37,172 nucleotides of DNA, taken from positions 1-37,172 of the IMG/VR virus record IMGVR_UViG_3300047562_001218. One strand, given 5' to 3'. This DNA is from a virus. This document shows, piece by piece, positions 1-8,527 of this stretch (positions are counted from its first letter, which is position 1; each line of letters begins with the position of its first letter). The notes below the pieces were generated by a model. The model had not been told where the DNA came from, made no database searches, and was given only the letters and a program-made list of their open reading frames with translations. A program made the translations under genes and the position numbers.

Positions 1-330
1 ATGACGTAGAAAAAATCAAGTCTGTTACCTTTGAACATGGCATATTGACTAGTGTATGGGTAGAAGAAGCATCTGAAATAGAACAAGACGATTTTACACA
101 ATTAAATTTGCGTTTGCGTGGTCAAGCAAAGGTGCCGATGCAGATTACATTGTCATTCAATCCGATTGTTGCTTCACACTGGTTGAAGTCATACTTTTTT
201 GACAGAGATGTTGATAATTGTTTGGTGCAAAAAACAACGTACAAAGACAATGCTTTTTTGGATGAAGCATATAAGAAAACCTTGGAAGATATGAAAGAAA
301 CCGATTATTACCATTATATGGTATACGCGT
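1..330 (+). CDS. terL: Terminase large subunit, exon 1 (5' end outside window)
   Basis: This is the middle part of the ATPase domain of the large terminase, the motor that pumps DNA into the prohead. The reading frame is open from base 3, so the true start lies to the left. The Walker B-like segment reads SVWVEEASE, the usual acidic pair after a hydrophobic strand, followed by a region rich in terminase signatures (LRLRG, SFNP, TTYKDNAFLD). The exon ends at base 330, the first base of a codon. Joined to base 1215 it gives VYAL-GEWG, matching the strongly conserved GEWG segment of phage terminases. Without splicing the frame stops at 341. The Walker A motif is outside the window. Confidence 0.93.
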
Positions 331-1214
331 TAATTGCCTAGCGCGTTTAAAATTTCTCTAATTCAGGGAAACCCCTAACGTAAAGTCGAGGGCAATCCTG
401 AGCGAAGCAATTATTGATAGCCATTGACACACATAACTGTTTACGGTATACTTAAATAGGGGTGTTATCAATGAGTGAAGTTTGGAAAAATATTTTTGAG
501 TATGAAGGTTTATATCAAGTATCTAGTTTTGGAAATGTGAGGTCATTGGATAGAGAAATCATTAACAACAAAGGTGTGAAAAACATTTTACACGGAAGGG
601 TTCTTAGATTTCTTTATAGTAAATCAACAACTAGACATCCTAGGAAAAGATGCTTTGTTGAGTTATGGAAAGACAATAAAAGAAAAAGAATGGCAGTCCA
701 CAGATTGGTTGCCTTGGCTTTTATTGAAAATCCAATGAATAAACCACAAGTTAATCATATTGATGGAAATGGACTAAATAATAATGTTGAAAATTTGGAA
801 TGGGCTACTAATTCTGAAAATGTAAAACATGCTTATGAAAATAGTCTAATTAAACCATCAAATGAAAAGCCAATCATAGGTACAAACCTTTATACAAAAG
901 AAAAATATTATTTCAAAAGTGTTGCAGAAGCAAGCAGATCATTTAATGTCACGCCAGGTGCAATAAGAGCGGCATTAAAGGGATATGGTAGAGCAAAAGG
1001 AGCTTGTGGATGTAAATGGGAATATCAATAATTGAACGTGCAACGACTATCGAAACTTAGAATAAAAATTCTAACAAGTAGAGTAGGGTTCAAGCGAACT
1101 CGAAACGGGAAACGCAAAACGAGAGCCAATTGGTTCTTTTTTTGTGGTGATATAGTCTGACCTTTATGGAAACATAAAGAGATATAACGGATGCGGTTAT
1201 ATCGTAACAATTCG
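331..1214 (+). mobile_element. Group I intron (IA-like) in terminase gene
   Basis: An 884-base self-splicing intron interrupts terL. The 5' exon end ACGCGT pairs with GCGCGT at 341-346 as a perfect P1 helix with the required U-G at the splice site. CCTA just before it pairs with TAGG at the start of exon 2 as P10, and the intron ends in G (1214). Core elements are visible: P/Q strands at about 365-402 (CAGGGAAAC and AATCCTGAGC), the R-like element GCAACGACTA near 1039-1048, and the S-like element GATATAGTCT near 1149-1158. A P9 hairpin (CTTTATG-GAAA-CATAAAG) and a second hairpin (GATATAAC/GTTATATC) follow. The HNH gene sits between Q and R, consistent with a P6 loop insertion. Subgroup IA is a guess from the extra hairpin after P7. 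Confidence 0.92.
471..1031 (+). CDS. Intron-encoded HNH homing endonuclease
   Basis: This 186-residue protein would cut intronless terL alleles and so spread the intron. The N-terminus ([23 protein letters not shown]) is a NUMOD4 domain. The centre carries an HNH_3 nuclease: HRLVALAF, then [17 protein letters not shown], with the paired His and Asn residues expected. The C-terminus ([22 protein letters not shown], ending CKWEYQ) is a NUMOD1-like DNA-binding helix region. ATG at 471 is preferred over GTG at 462 because AGGGG lies about eight bases before it. The gene is whole, so the intron may still be mobile. Confidence 0.93.
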   Translation: MSEVWKNIFEYEGLYQVSSFGNVRSLDREIINNKGVKNILHGRVLRFLYSKSTTRHPRKRCFVELWKDNKRKRMAVHRLVALAFIENPMNKPQVNHIDGNGLNNNVENLEWATNSENVKHAYENSLIKPSNEKPIIGTNLYTKEKYYFKSVAEASRSFNVTPGAIRAALKGYGRAKGACGCKWEYQ

Positions 1215-2053
1215 TAGGTGAATGGGGCTTATTGGGGCGTTCTGTGTTTGACTCCAAGGCTTTATCAGAAAGAATGACAGAGATTAAGGCTAGACCTTAT
1301 ATTCAAGGTGGATTTTCTTTTGAGTACGAGAATGAAAGAATAATTGACGCTAGCATAAAATTTATTCCAGATCCAGCAGGATATTTAAGAGTATTTGTAG
1401 AACCAGATGAGAACACGCCATATGTGATTGGTGGTGATACTTCCGAAGGCGGTTATGACTGGTCAATTGGTCAAGTCTTAGATAACACGACAGGAGAACA
1501 GGTTGCTACTTGGAAGGGTCAAATGGACACTGACTTATACGCAAAGCAAATGTACTGCCTTGGGAAATATTACAACAATGCACTGATTGCGATAGAAAGT
1601 AACTTTGACTTGCATCCGATTAAAGAGTTACAAAGACTTGGCTATAAGAAACAGTATCAGCGAGAAACAATCGACAAAATATCAAGAAAAGTACACGCAA
1701 AGTATGGCTTCCAGACGAATCGTGTAACAAGACCTGTGATACTTGATAACTTGAAGATTATCGTTCGTGAGAGCTGTTATTTGCTAAATGACTATCAGAC
1801 TTTAGACGAGATGATGACGTTTGTGATAAACGATGCAGGAAAAGCTGAAGCCATGGACGGAAAGCATGATGACTTAATTATGGCTTTGGCGATTGCTTAC
1901 AAGGCAAGAGAGCAGCAAAGCTATCAAAGAATTGCCGACAAAGAAAAGATAACTGGTACTTGGTCAATACCAGAACTAAAATGGAAAGGTTTTACTACGT
2001 TTGAAATAAAGAAAATGGAGAAAAGTGGGCAAATTAAACTAGTTGGAGGGTAA
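1215..2053 (+). CDS. terL: Terminase large subunit, exon 2 (nuclease domain)
   Basis: This exon holds the end of the ATPase domain and the RNase H-like nuclease that cuts concatemeric DNA during packaging. After splicing it begins GEWGLLG. Candidate metal-binding acids are visible in GGDTSEGGYDWS, in AIESN, and in HDDLIMALAIA near the C-terminus, which is the usual Asp-Glu-Asp layout of terminase nucleases. No start codon is needed because the exon is read through from exon 1. It stops at 2053 and its last codons (GGAGGG) serve as the ribosome binding site of the next gene. Confidence 0.94.
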
Positions 2054-2057
2054 CGGT

Positions 2058-2852
2058 ATGGATGTTAGCGAAGTTCTCCGTAAGGGTGTAATTGAGCATA
2101 ACTTGTCCGAAGATTTTGACACATTGGAACTGTATATTGTTTCAGATGTGCATGTTGGTGATAATGCTTTTGAAGAACAAGCCTTTTTAAAGTTTGTTGA
2201 TGAAATTGCAAGTGTTCCAAACCGTTATGTAATTCTAGCAGGAGATTTAATTGACAACGCACTAAAACACAGTAAAACAAATTCTTACAAAGCTACAATG
2301 TCCCCAAGAGAACAGAAAAAGTATATATGTAGAGTTTTAGACAAGATAAAACACAAGATATTGTGTATTGTAGACGGAAACCATGAAATGCGTTCTAGTG
2401 ATGCTTCCGACAACAACATTGGCGAAGATATTGCAATGATATTGGGTGTACCAAGTCTTTACAGGGAAGATGAAGCCATACTAAAGATTACGTTTGGCAA
2501 AAAAGATAATATGAAAAGACAATGTTATACGGCAAATGTTTTTCATGGTTCTGGTGGTGGTGCTACTCCTGGTGCTGCAATTAATTCTGTTGTACGGCGT
2601 TCAAATAATATTGTTGCAGACTTTTATATTTGTGGTCATTTTCATAATAAAGTTGTTCATAAAAATAGAATTAGACTGATTGATTTGCAAAATAAAATGA
2701 TAAGATATGTAACAAGATTATTTGTTGTTTCCTCTAGCTGGAAAGGATATATGGAAGGTTGGGAAGCAATCAAAGGCTTTGTTCCAGGAGAGCCTGGAAG
2801 TGTGAAAATTATATTACATTCAAAAGTAAAGAAAATGGATGCAATTATATAA
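2058..2852 (+). CDS. Calcineurin-like metallophosphoesterase
   Basis: A 264-residue two-metal phosphoesterase. All family motifs are present in order: D30-V-H32, GD63, GN108H109E, H163-G and GH194-F-H196, which supply the metal ligands. The fold covers phosphatases, phosphodiesterases and SbcD/Mre11-type nucleases, and the substrate cannot be read from sequence. The start at ATG 2058 has GGAGGG seven bases upstream, inside the end of terL. Similar enzymes occur next to terminase genes in other phages, so it may belong to packaging or DNA processing rather than to the sugar genes that follow it. No signal peptide is seen, so it should act in the cytoplasm. Confidence 0.88.
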   Translation: MDVSEVLRKGVIEHNLSEDFDTLELYIVSDVHVGDNAFEEQAFLKFVDEIASVPNRYVILAGDLIDNALKHSKTNSYKATMSPREQKKYICRVLDKIKHKILCIVDGNHEMRSSDASDNNIGEDIAMILGVPSLYREDEAILKITFGKKDNMKRQCYTANVFHGSGGGATPGAAINSVVRRSNNIVADFYICGHFHNKVVHKNRIRLIDLQNKMIRYVTRLFVVSSSWKGYMEGWEAIKGFVPGEPGSVKIILHSKVKKMDAII

Positions 2853-2864
2853 TTTGGAGGACCT

Positions 2865-3668
2865 ATGAAACCAGTATGCTTGATGTTGGATGAAATGACA
2901 CCAGAAATAAAAGATATTCTTGCAGAGTTTGTAGACTTTAAATATCCGAATGACAATTCTGACCACAGCCGAGATTTTTCCTTTGTTTATACAGGATTGA
3001 CTCCTGTTGTGACCAATGCTCCTGTGTTTTGTCCTTGTACTGGCGTGGATCATATTGATTCTCCAAAGATTACATATCTTGGCGATGAATTTAAAAAAGA
3101 GTTTTCGCAAGCCGTTACATCTACTGCAGAGCATACTATATCTCTAATGTTGCAGATATTAAAGAAAAACAAAATGCAAATATTGAATAAAAGAATATTA
3201 ATTATCGGTTATGGTAGAATTGGAAAGCTAGTGCATAAAATGTTATCTGGATTTGATGTTGATGTTGTTTGTGCAGATATTGATTCTGATTGGGAGTATA
3301 TGGTCAATTCTTTTGATATAATAACATTGCATATACCATTGCAAGAAAATACTGAAGCAATATTTAGCAAAGATATAATACACAGAATGAAAAAAGATGC
3401 CATATTAATAAATACTTCAAGACCTAGAATTGTTGATGAGGTAGCGATTATTGAAGGATTGAAAGCTGGACGTTTCTTGGGATATGCACATGACTTTAAC
3501 CCTATATCAGATAGAGATACTGACGAGAGATACAGCTTGTGGTTCAATAGTGGAGTAAATCATAAAATTGTTGCAACGAATCATATTGGCGGTAATTGCA
3601 ACGAAGCTAGAAAGGCTACTGATGCTTATATTGTAAGAAAGATATTGCAACACATAAAGGCTATTTAA
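2865..3668 (+). CDS. D-2-hydroxyacid dehydrogenase family protein
   Basis: A 267-residue member of the D-isomer-specific 2-hydroxyacid dehydrogenases, which interconvert 2-keto and D-2-hydroxy acids with NAD(H). Family landmarks are TAEHTISLML (87-96), the Rossmann loop GYGRIG (115-120), an acidic residue after the second strand (ADID, about 137-140) suggesting NAD, NTSRPRIVDE with the substrate-binding Arg at 186, and ATNHIGG with the catalytic His at 240. The Glu of the usual Arg-Glu-His set is not obvious: the matching stretch reads HDFNPISD. It is shorter than typical enzymes (about 310-330), with a trimmed N-terminal substrate domain. GGAGG lies just before the ATG. Lying directly ahead of the NeuB-C-A trio, it may act on a sugar-acid precursor, but this is inference. 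Confidence 0.85.
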   Translation: MKPVCLMLDEMTPEIKDILAEFVDFKYPNDNSDHSRDFSFVYTGLTPVVTNAPVFCPCTGVDHIDSPKITYLGDEFKKEFSQAVTSTAEHTISLMLQILKKNKMQILNKRILIIGYGRIGKLVHKMLSGFDVDVVCADIDSDWEYMVNSFDIITLHIPLQENTEAIFSKDIIHRMKKDAILINTSRPRIVDEVAIIEGLKAGRFLGYAHDFNPISDRDTDERYSLWFNSGVNHKIVATNHIGGNCNEARKATDAYIVRKILQHIKAI

Positions 3669-3684
3669 TTGTGGAGGAATCGCC

Positions 3685-3855
3685 ATGGATAAAACTATGT
3701 TATGTTATAGTTGTATGGGATGTAGCCGATTGAATGATAAAGGTTTTAGTGGTACAACAAATTGCAATGATTATAAACCAGATAAACAGAATACTTTTAT
3801 AGATAGAATTTGCAAAGAATGGGAACAGAAAAAAATAGAGAAGAAAAACAATTAA
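3685..3855 (+). CDS. Small Cys-rich protein
   Basis: A 56-residue protein starting at ATG 3685 with GGAGG eight bases upstream. The N-terminal CYSCMGC cluster plus two later Cys (TNCND, RICKEW) could bind a metal, possibly as a zinc ribbon. The C-terminus is highly charged (EQKKIEKKNN). I do not recognise a family. It lies between the dehydrogenase and neuB with short gaps and is probably co-transcribed with them. Its good ribosome binding site supports it as real, although it is too small for confident assignment. Confidence 0.7.
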   Translation: MDKTMLCYSCMGCSRLNDKGFSGTTNCNDYKPDKQNTFIDRICKEWEQKKIEKKNN

Positions 3856-3875
3856 TTTTATTTTCGGAGGGCATT

Positions 3876-4625
3876 ATGCTTACCAATAGAACAAATGTTA
3901 TTGTAGACGCTTGTGGCAATCACAACGGAAACATGAGAATGATTGAAAAAATGATTTATTATGCAAAAGAGTCGGGTGCAGATTACATCAAGTTTCAATT
4001 GTTTGATGCGAATGAGTTAAATAAAGATTGGGAAAACTACGAAGAAAACTACAAATACTATTCTGAAATTCAACTAGATGCAAACAAAGTTTCCAGAATA
4101 ATCAATTTGGCGAATGAAGTTGGCATAAAGGTATTATTTACTGCATTTTCTATGAATATGGCAAGAATGTTGCATTCACTGGGGCAAAAAGAAGTTAAGA
4201 TTGCTAGTCCAGATGCTGACAACTGGGAACTGATTCTGTTTTGTGTCTTAAATTTCGAGCGAGTGTTCATTTCTGCTGGCATGATAGACACGAAAAACTT
4301 AATTAGACTAAAACAACTACTTAGAAGAAACGATGTATTGTTTTATTGTATTAGCAAATACCCAACAAAACCCCAAGACATTGATTATGACAAAATGGCT
4401 TTGTTTGATGGATTTTCTGACCATACTGAAACCATTGATTGTGCTAAACAGGCAATAGACCTAGGAATTCAGTGGATTGAAAGACACTTTACGCTTGGAA
4501 AGTTTTTGCCTGGTAGAGATCATAAATTGTCATCAACACCAGATGAAATAAAGGACTTGTGCTTACACAGAGATTATGTTGCTAAGTGTGAAGCATACAA
4601 GGGGCGGTGGACAAATGGCAAATAG
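3876..4625 (+). CDS. neuB: NeuB-type nonulosonic acid synthase, catalytic barrel only
   Basis: NeuB enzymes condense phosphoenolpyruvate with an N-acyl-mannosamine-type sugar to give sialic, legionaminic or related nine-carbon acids. The 249-residue protein keeps the barrel motifs: GNHNG (14-18), ADYIKFQ with Lys39, VKIAS with Lys108, SAGM, KYPT, GFSDHT with metal ligand His183, IERHFTL with metal ligand His204, and GRDHKLSSTPDE. The family's first Glu (EIG-NHNG) is Asp11 here. It is about 100 residues shorter than standard NeuB because the C-terminal SAF (antifreeze-like) domain is absent. That domain normally lends an Arg to the neighbouring subunit's active site. ATG 3876 follows CGGAGGG. 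The end overlaps neuC by 11 bases, implying coupled translation. Confidence 0.9.
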   Translation: MLTNRTNVIVDACGNHNGNMRMIEKMIYYAKESGADYIKFQLFDANELNKDWENYEENYKYYSEIQLDANKVSRIINLANEVGIKVLFTAFSMNMARMLHSLGQKEVKIASPDADNWELILFCVLNFERVFISAGMIDTKNLIRLKQLLRRNDVLFYCISKYPTKPQDIDYDKMALFDGFSDHTETIDCAKQAIDLGIQWIERHFTLGKFLPGRDHKLSSTPDEIKDLCLHRDYVAKCEAYKGRWTNGK

Positions 4626-5640
4626 AAAAATTGTTCACGTTATTACAAACAGAGCATCGTATGGCAGAGTCAGAAACATATTGAAAGAAATTAACAACAC
4701 AGATGGACTAGAATTGATTATCGTAAAAGCAGGTGCTGCAGTAGATTTAGAAATAGACTTTGAAACAGATTATTTACTTCATTGCTTGGTAAATGACGAT
4801 AGCCATGTTGCAATGGTAAAAACTGCATCTTTAATGGCAAATGAGTGTTCTACTTTGTTTTCAATAATAAAGCCAGATGTAGTATTGATTCATGGAGATA
4901 GATACGAACAACTCGGAGTTGCAATGGCAGCAAGTTATTTGAATATAAAAATTGCACATACAGAAGGTGGCGAAACTAGTGGCTGTATTGATGACAAAGT
5001 AAGGAATGCAATCACAGCATTGGCAGATATACATTTACCAGTAACAGAAAAAGCATTTATGAAATTGCACTTTATGAATGGTGGAAATATTTTTAAAGTT
5101 GGTAGTCCTGCAATAGACTTATGCAGAGAAGCCATAGAAGACGATTTAAACGATTATAATGATGAATCATATATTCTTGTGCTACATCATCCAAACACAA
5201 CGGATAAAGAGAAAATAGAGCCAATGATACGTGTCCTAGATCGTATGCCAGTTAAAAAGATATGGATAAACTCGAATATTGATGCAGGAAGCAAAGAAAT
5301 GGCAAGGCTATTTCATAAAACCGATTGGGAGTTTAGAAAAAACTTAAGTCCAAAAGAATATTATGTGCTATTAAATAATTGTGAAGTGGCGGTTGGTAAT
5401 TCTTCATCGTTTATAAAAGAAGGTGCATATCTTGGAGTTCCTGTTGTTTTGGTCGGAAGCAGACAACAAAGTAGAGAAATGCAAGAGAATGTAATGCTTG
5501 CCAGTGATGAAAGCGAACAAGAAATTGAAAATGCAATATCATTACAGATACAACACGAGAGATATTCTGCTAGTCATGCGTATGGTGATGGAACATCTAG
5601 TCAAAAGATTGTTACAATATTGCAGGAGGTTTCTATATGA
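4615..5640 (+). CDS. neuC: NeuC-type UDP-N-acetylglucosamine 2-epimerase (hydrolysing)
   Basis: NeuC enzymes convert a UDP-HexNAc to free N-acetylmannosamine (or a di-N-acetylated equivalent in the legionaminic pathway) plus UDP, supplying NeuB. The 341-residue protein has the two-domain GT-B layout. Visible signatures are TNRASYGR near the N-terminus, HGDRYE (Asp95), AHTEGGE (Glu117), DDKVRNAITALADIHL, HHP (191-193) and the UDP-binding GNSSSFIKEGAYLGVPVVLVGSR. All key acids and the His are kept, so it should be active. ATG 4615 overlaps neuB and the stop overlaps neuA (ATGA). Sequence alone does not separate NeuC from LegG/NnaA-type epimerases. Confidence 0.92.
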   Translation: MANRKIVHVITNRASYGRVRNILKEINNTDGLELIIVKAGAAVDLEIDFETDYLLHCLVNDDSHVAMVKTASLMANECSTLFSIIKPDVVLIHGDRYEQLGVAMAASYLNIKIAHTEGGETSGCIDDKVRNAITALADIHLPVTEKAFMKLHFMNGGNIFKVGSPAIDLCREAIEDDLNDYNDESYILVLHHPNTTDKEKIEPMIRVLDRMPVKKIWINSNIDAGSKEMARLFHKTDWEFRKNLSPKEYYVLLNNCEVAVGNSSSFIKEGAYLGVPVVLVGSRQQSREMQENVMLASDESEQEIENAISLQIQHERYSASHAYGDGTSSQKIVTILQEVSI

Positions 5641-6251
5641 AAATATTGGGTGTGATTCCAGCTAGAAAAGGTTCTGTAACAATTAAGAATAAAAATTTAT
5701 ATCCTATTTGTGGTGTGCCTATGCTTCAATATACTCTTAGTGCAGCATGTGAAAGCAGCTTAGATGATATTGTTATTTCTACTGATTATGACCCAATGAT
5801 ATTCGAAGGAAATGTAACTATAATAGAAAGACCTGAGCATCTTGCCACCAGCAAAACAAAAATGATTGATGTTATGCAGCATGTAGCAAAATTCATGGAC
5901 TATGATGCTTATATGATATTGCAGCCAACATCTCCATTAAGACTTGTGGATGATATAGAGGAAGCTATTGAAAGATTTGCAGCAGAAGAAAATGCAACGA
6001 GTTTATATTCTGGGTACTATATGGGGCTAAAACACAAAGAAAAAGCATATGACAAATTAGAAAATGAATTGCACTTTCAAAGAAATGGTGCAATTTTTAT
6101 TATGACTAAAGAGTTAATTAAACAAGGAAAGTTGTGGGATGACAATGTAATTCAATTTGAAATGCCAAAATCACGTTCAATAGATATAGATGATATGGAC
6201 GATATGCAAATGGCAGAAGCTTTAATAGCATATGACGTATTTGGAGATTAG
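5637..6251 (+). CDS. neuA: NeuA-type CMP-nonulosonate cytidylyltransferase
   Basis: This 204-residue enzyme would activate the nine-carbon acid with CTP to a CMP-sugar donor. Family marks are IPARKGS at the N-terminus, QPTSPLR (96-102), RNGAIFI (149-155) and DIDDMDD near 183-189 for the metal and sugar. The CTP-binding signature normally reads R-x-G-S-K followed by KN; here the Lys is Val14, while Arg10 and Lys19-Asn20 remain. This is a possible loss or shift of activity. Spore-coat SpsF-like and LegF-like transferases share the fold. The start ATG overlaps the neuC stop in ATGA, the tightest link in the cassette. Confidence 0.9.
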   Translation: MKILGVIPARKGSVTIKNKNLYPICGVPMLQYTLSAACESSLDDIVISTDYDPMIFEGNVTIIERPEHLATSKTKMIDVMQHVAKFMDYDAYMILQPTSPLRLVDDIEEAIERFAAEENATSLYSGYYMGLKHKEKAYDKLENELHFQRNGAIFIMTKELIKQGKLWDDNVIQFEMPKSRSIDIDDMDDMQMAEALIAYDVFGD

Positions 6252-6261
6252 AGGTGAAGTT

Positions 6262-6456
6262 ATGATAATAGATATTATTTTATCTATATGTTGTGTTTTT
6301 ATTTTATATAAATACTATATATTGAATAAAAAGGTTATAGAATTAACTCAAAAGAAATGTGGGTGCAAAGAAATAGCTAAAACAAAGGACCCATACAAAG
6401 ACTGGCGTGACCCAAGCACTGGATTGTTAAAGTCAAGAAAAAATACAATGATTTGA
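6262..6456 (+). CDS. Small single-span membrane protein
   Basis: A 64-residue protein with one hydrophobic N-terminal helix (IIDIILSICCVFILYKYYIL) followed by a charged cytoplasmic-type tail containing CGC and PYKDWRDPSTGLL. GAGGTGAAG precedes the chosen ATG at 6262, and an upstream in-frame ATG at 6232 lies inside neuA. The function is unknown. Its place at the end of the sugar cassette would fit a membrane anchor or a small virion or host-interaction protein, but there is no direct evidence. Confidence 0.75.
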   Translation: MIIDIILSICCVFILYKYYILNKKVIELTQKKCGCKEIAKTKDPYKDWRDPSTGLLKSRKNTMI

Positions 6457-6465
6457 GGTGACTAT

Positions 6466-6609
6466 ATGCCGTTGAAAAAAGGTAAATCTCAAAAAACAAT
6501 TAGCAAAAATATTAAAGAACTTATTAGTACTGGTAGACCACAAAAACAAGCGATTGCAATAGCATTAACAGAAGCTGGTAAATCTAAAAAACAAAAGAAG
6601 AAAAAATAA
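6466..6609 (+). CDS. Small basic protein, DUF6496-like
   Basis: A 47-residue, very Lys-rich protein ([18 protein letters not shown], then [19 protein letters not shown]). The pattern of K-S-K-x-x-x-S-x-N-I near the start and G[10 protein letters not shown] matches a small protein family often found beside phage portal and capsid genes (DUF6496 from memory). GAGGTG precedes ATG 6466. It probably binds nucleic acid or the virion interior; that role is inferred from charge and position only. Confidence 0.8.
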   Translation: MPLKKGKSQKTISKNIKELISTGRPQKQAIAIALTEAGKSKKQKKKK

Positions 6610-6640
6610 TACGAACACTCTTTTGAAGGGAAGTGAAAAA

Positions 6641-8527
6641 GTGGCTTACATGGAATATGATAGTGAAAAAAGAAAAATGGAAAAGAATATGCGTAGACAA
6701 GATTTTATGACGCAAGATGAAATGAACGAAGTTGATAAATGGATAACAAAGATAAATCATAACAAAGGATATATGTCTGAATTTTACAGTCGATGGAAGG
6801 GCGAGGACGAAGCCTATAGAAATGACCAGCCGATGACACCAAACAGACCGAATACAAGAGTTGGCATACTCAATGCTATTATTGAAACTAGAGTTTCTTC
6901 TTTGGTGGATAAAAACATTGCAGTTGTTTGTAGAGGTGAAGGAAAGTCTGACCAATCATTCGCAAATTGGGGAAGAGTTGGCTTAGAGTGGACACTACGG
7001 AAGAATGGATTTAAAAAAGTATTGGCAGTCCACGAAAGACGCAGATCACTTCATGGCGCAGGAATATTCAAAGTATTTTTCGACCCAGACGCATTACATG
7101 GCTTTGGATTGACTAAGATTACTTGTGTTCCACTAAACAAGATATTCATTGATACAAAAGTAAAGGACCCACTAAGATTCCAAGAAGCAGAATACATAGC
7201 AGAAACAATACGCTTGTCGGAAGAGCAGTTTGAGAGTCTGTACGGAGAAGATAAAGCGGATGCCATTGATTATGGCAACAACGTGATAGAAGATACAACA
7301 ACTTTTAACGAAGATGAATTGTTTTATGACGATGCAGACGGTGCAACATTGATACAGCTTTGGACTAGACATAAAGGAAAACTCAGGCTTAGAGAAATGT
7401 CTGGTTGTGGTGTTTTATTGTACGATAGTCATAAAGAAGGCATGCGCGATGAGAATCAAAAGAACAAGAAGTATACACATGAAAGCTATTACAGCTTTGT
7501 GAATGACCAATATCCTTACTTCTTTACTGGTATGTATCAAGAAGAAGGCAGGTTATGGGGATTTGGAGATGGATGGTTATTGACTCCACTACAAAACATG
7601 CTGAATGACTTGTATGATAAAATAAGAATGTCGGCAAGACCACACTTGATATTGTTTGACCCAAACAGTGAGGTGGATTTAGAGGATTTTGACGAGAACT
7701 CACTAGAGCCAAGACCAGCAAGCCTTTCTAGTGGAAAGGTGGTAGATTATGTTCCTTGGGGAACAATTAATGAATCATGGTGGAGATTGCTAGTACAGAT
7801 ACATGAAGAAATACAAAGAGTGTCTAGAACAAATTACATTATGATGGGGCAGCGCTCTTCGGCAGATACAGCAACAGAAGCCGCCATACAACAACAACAA
7901 GGCACAACAGCGATTGACCACATGAAGTTGATGCTACAAGAAACAATAACAAGTATGTTGGAGTATATGCTAGGACTTATGCAAGAGTTTTATACAGAAG
8001 CAAAAGCCTTTAGAATTGACGAAGAACGAGAAGATTACGAATGGATTGACTTTAGACAGCTTGGAAAGGTACCAGCAATGGTTCCTGCTACGCAAGACTT
8101 CATCGAAGAATACATGAGAATGAATCCAGAAGGCGAGATGCCAGAATGGATGATTTTGACAGACAAAGACGGCAACACGATGACAAAGAATGTTGACTTT
8201 GACATTCAAGTATCACTTGGTGCAGGATTGCCACAAAATAAGGCATTTATTTATCAGATGGCAGAGAAGCTGTCACAATTAGTCATTGAAGGACAACACG
8301 TTATTCATTATGGAGAAATGAGAAAATTTGTAAAAGATTATCTGGGAATACCACTTGCCGATAGTGACGAAGAACTGATGAAACAATTCACACAAGGACA
8401 ACAGCCACAAGGCACACCAAGTGAACAACAAAACAGTGCGATGACAGAAGGCTTATCTGCAACTGGTAGACCACAGATGTCTGCACTTCCTTTAATGAAT
8501 ACAGGAGGTGGTCTTGGTGCAGGATAA
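6641..8527 (+). CDS. Portal protein (podovirus type)
   Basis: A protein of about 628 residues with the size and context of the dodecameric portal through which DNA enters and leaves the head. It lies after terminase and before scaffold and capsid. The C-terminal half has the portal-like sequence QRSSADTATEAAIQQQQG followed by a long helical run (MKLMLQETITSMLEYMLGLMQEF), like the helical region of P22-type and other podoviral portals. The C-terminus is Gln/Gly-rich and disordered. GTG 6641 is chosen with AAGGG ten bases upstream; ATG 6650 and an in-frame TTG at 6623 are alternatives. The stop overlaps the next gene's start region. Confidence 0.85.
   Translation: MAYMEYDSEKRKMEKNMRRQDFMTQDEMNEVDKWITKINHNKGYMSEFYSRWKGEDEAYRNDQPMTPNRPNTRVGILNAIIETRVSSLVDKNIAVVCRGEGKSDQSFANWGRVGLEWTLRKNGFKKVLAVHERRRSLHGAGIFKVFFDPDALHGFGLTKITCVPLNKIFIDTKVKDPLRFQEAEYIAETIRLSEEQFESLYGEDKADAIDYGNNVIEDTTTFNEDELFYDDADGATLIQLWTRHKGKLRLREMSGCGVLLYDSHKEGMRDENQKNKKYTHESYYSFVNDQYPYFFTGMYQEEGRLWGFGDGWLLTPLQNMLNDLYDKIRMSARPHLILFDPNSEVDLEDFDENSLEPRPASLSSGKVVDYVPWGTINESWWRLLVQIHEEIQRVSRTNYIMMGQRSSADTATEAAIQQQQGTTAIDHMKLMLQETITSMLEYMLGLMQEFYTEAKAFRIDEEREDYEWIDFRQLGKVPAMVPATQDFIEEYMRMNPEGEMPEWMILTDKDGNTMTKNVDFDIQVSLGAGLPQNKAFIYQMAEKLSQLVIEGQHVIHYGEMRKFVKDYLGIPLADSDEELMKQFTQGQQPQGTPSEQQNSAMTEGLSATGRPQMSALPLMNTGGGLGAG

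Noticed and set aside
2865-6251. Idea that the sugar genes serve DNA hypermodification
   Set aside because: No nucleotide-modifying enzyme or DNA glucosyltransferase-like gene is linked to them. CMP-nonulosonates are not known donors for DNA bases.
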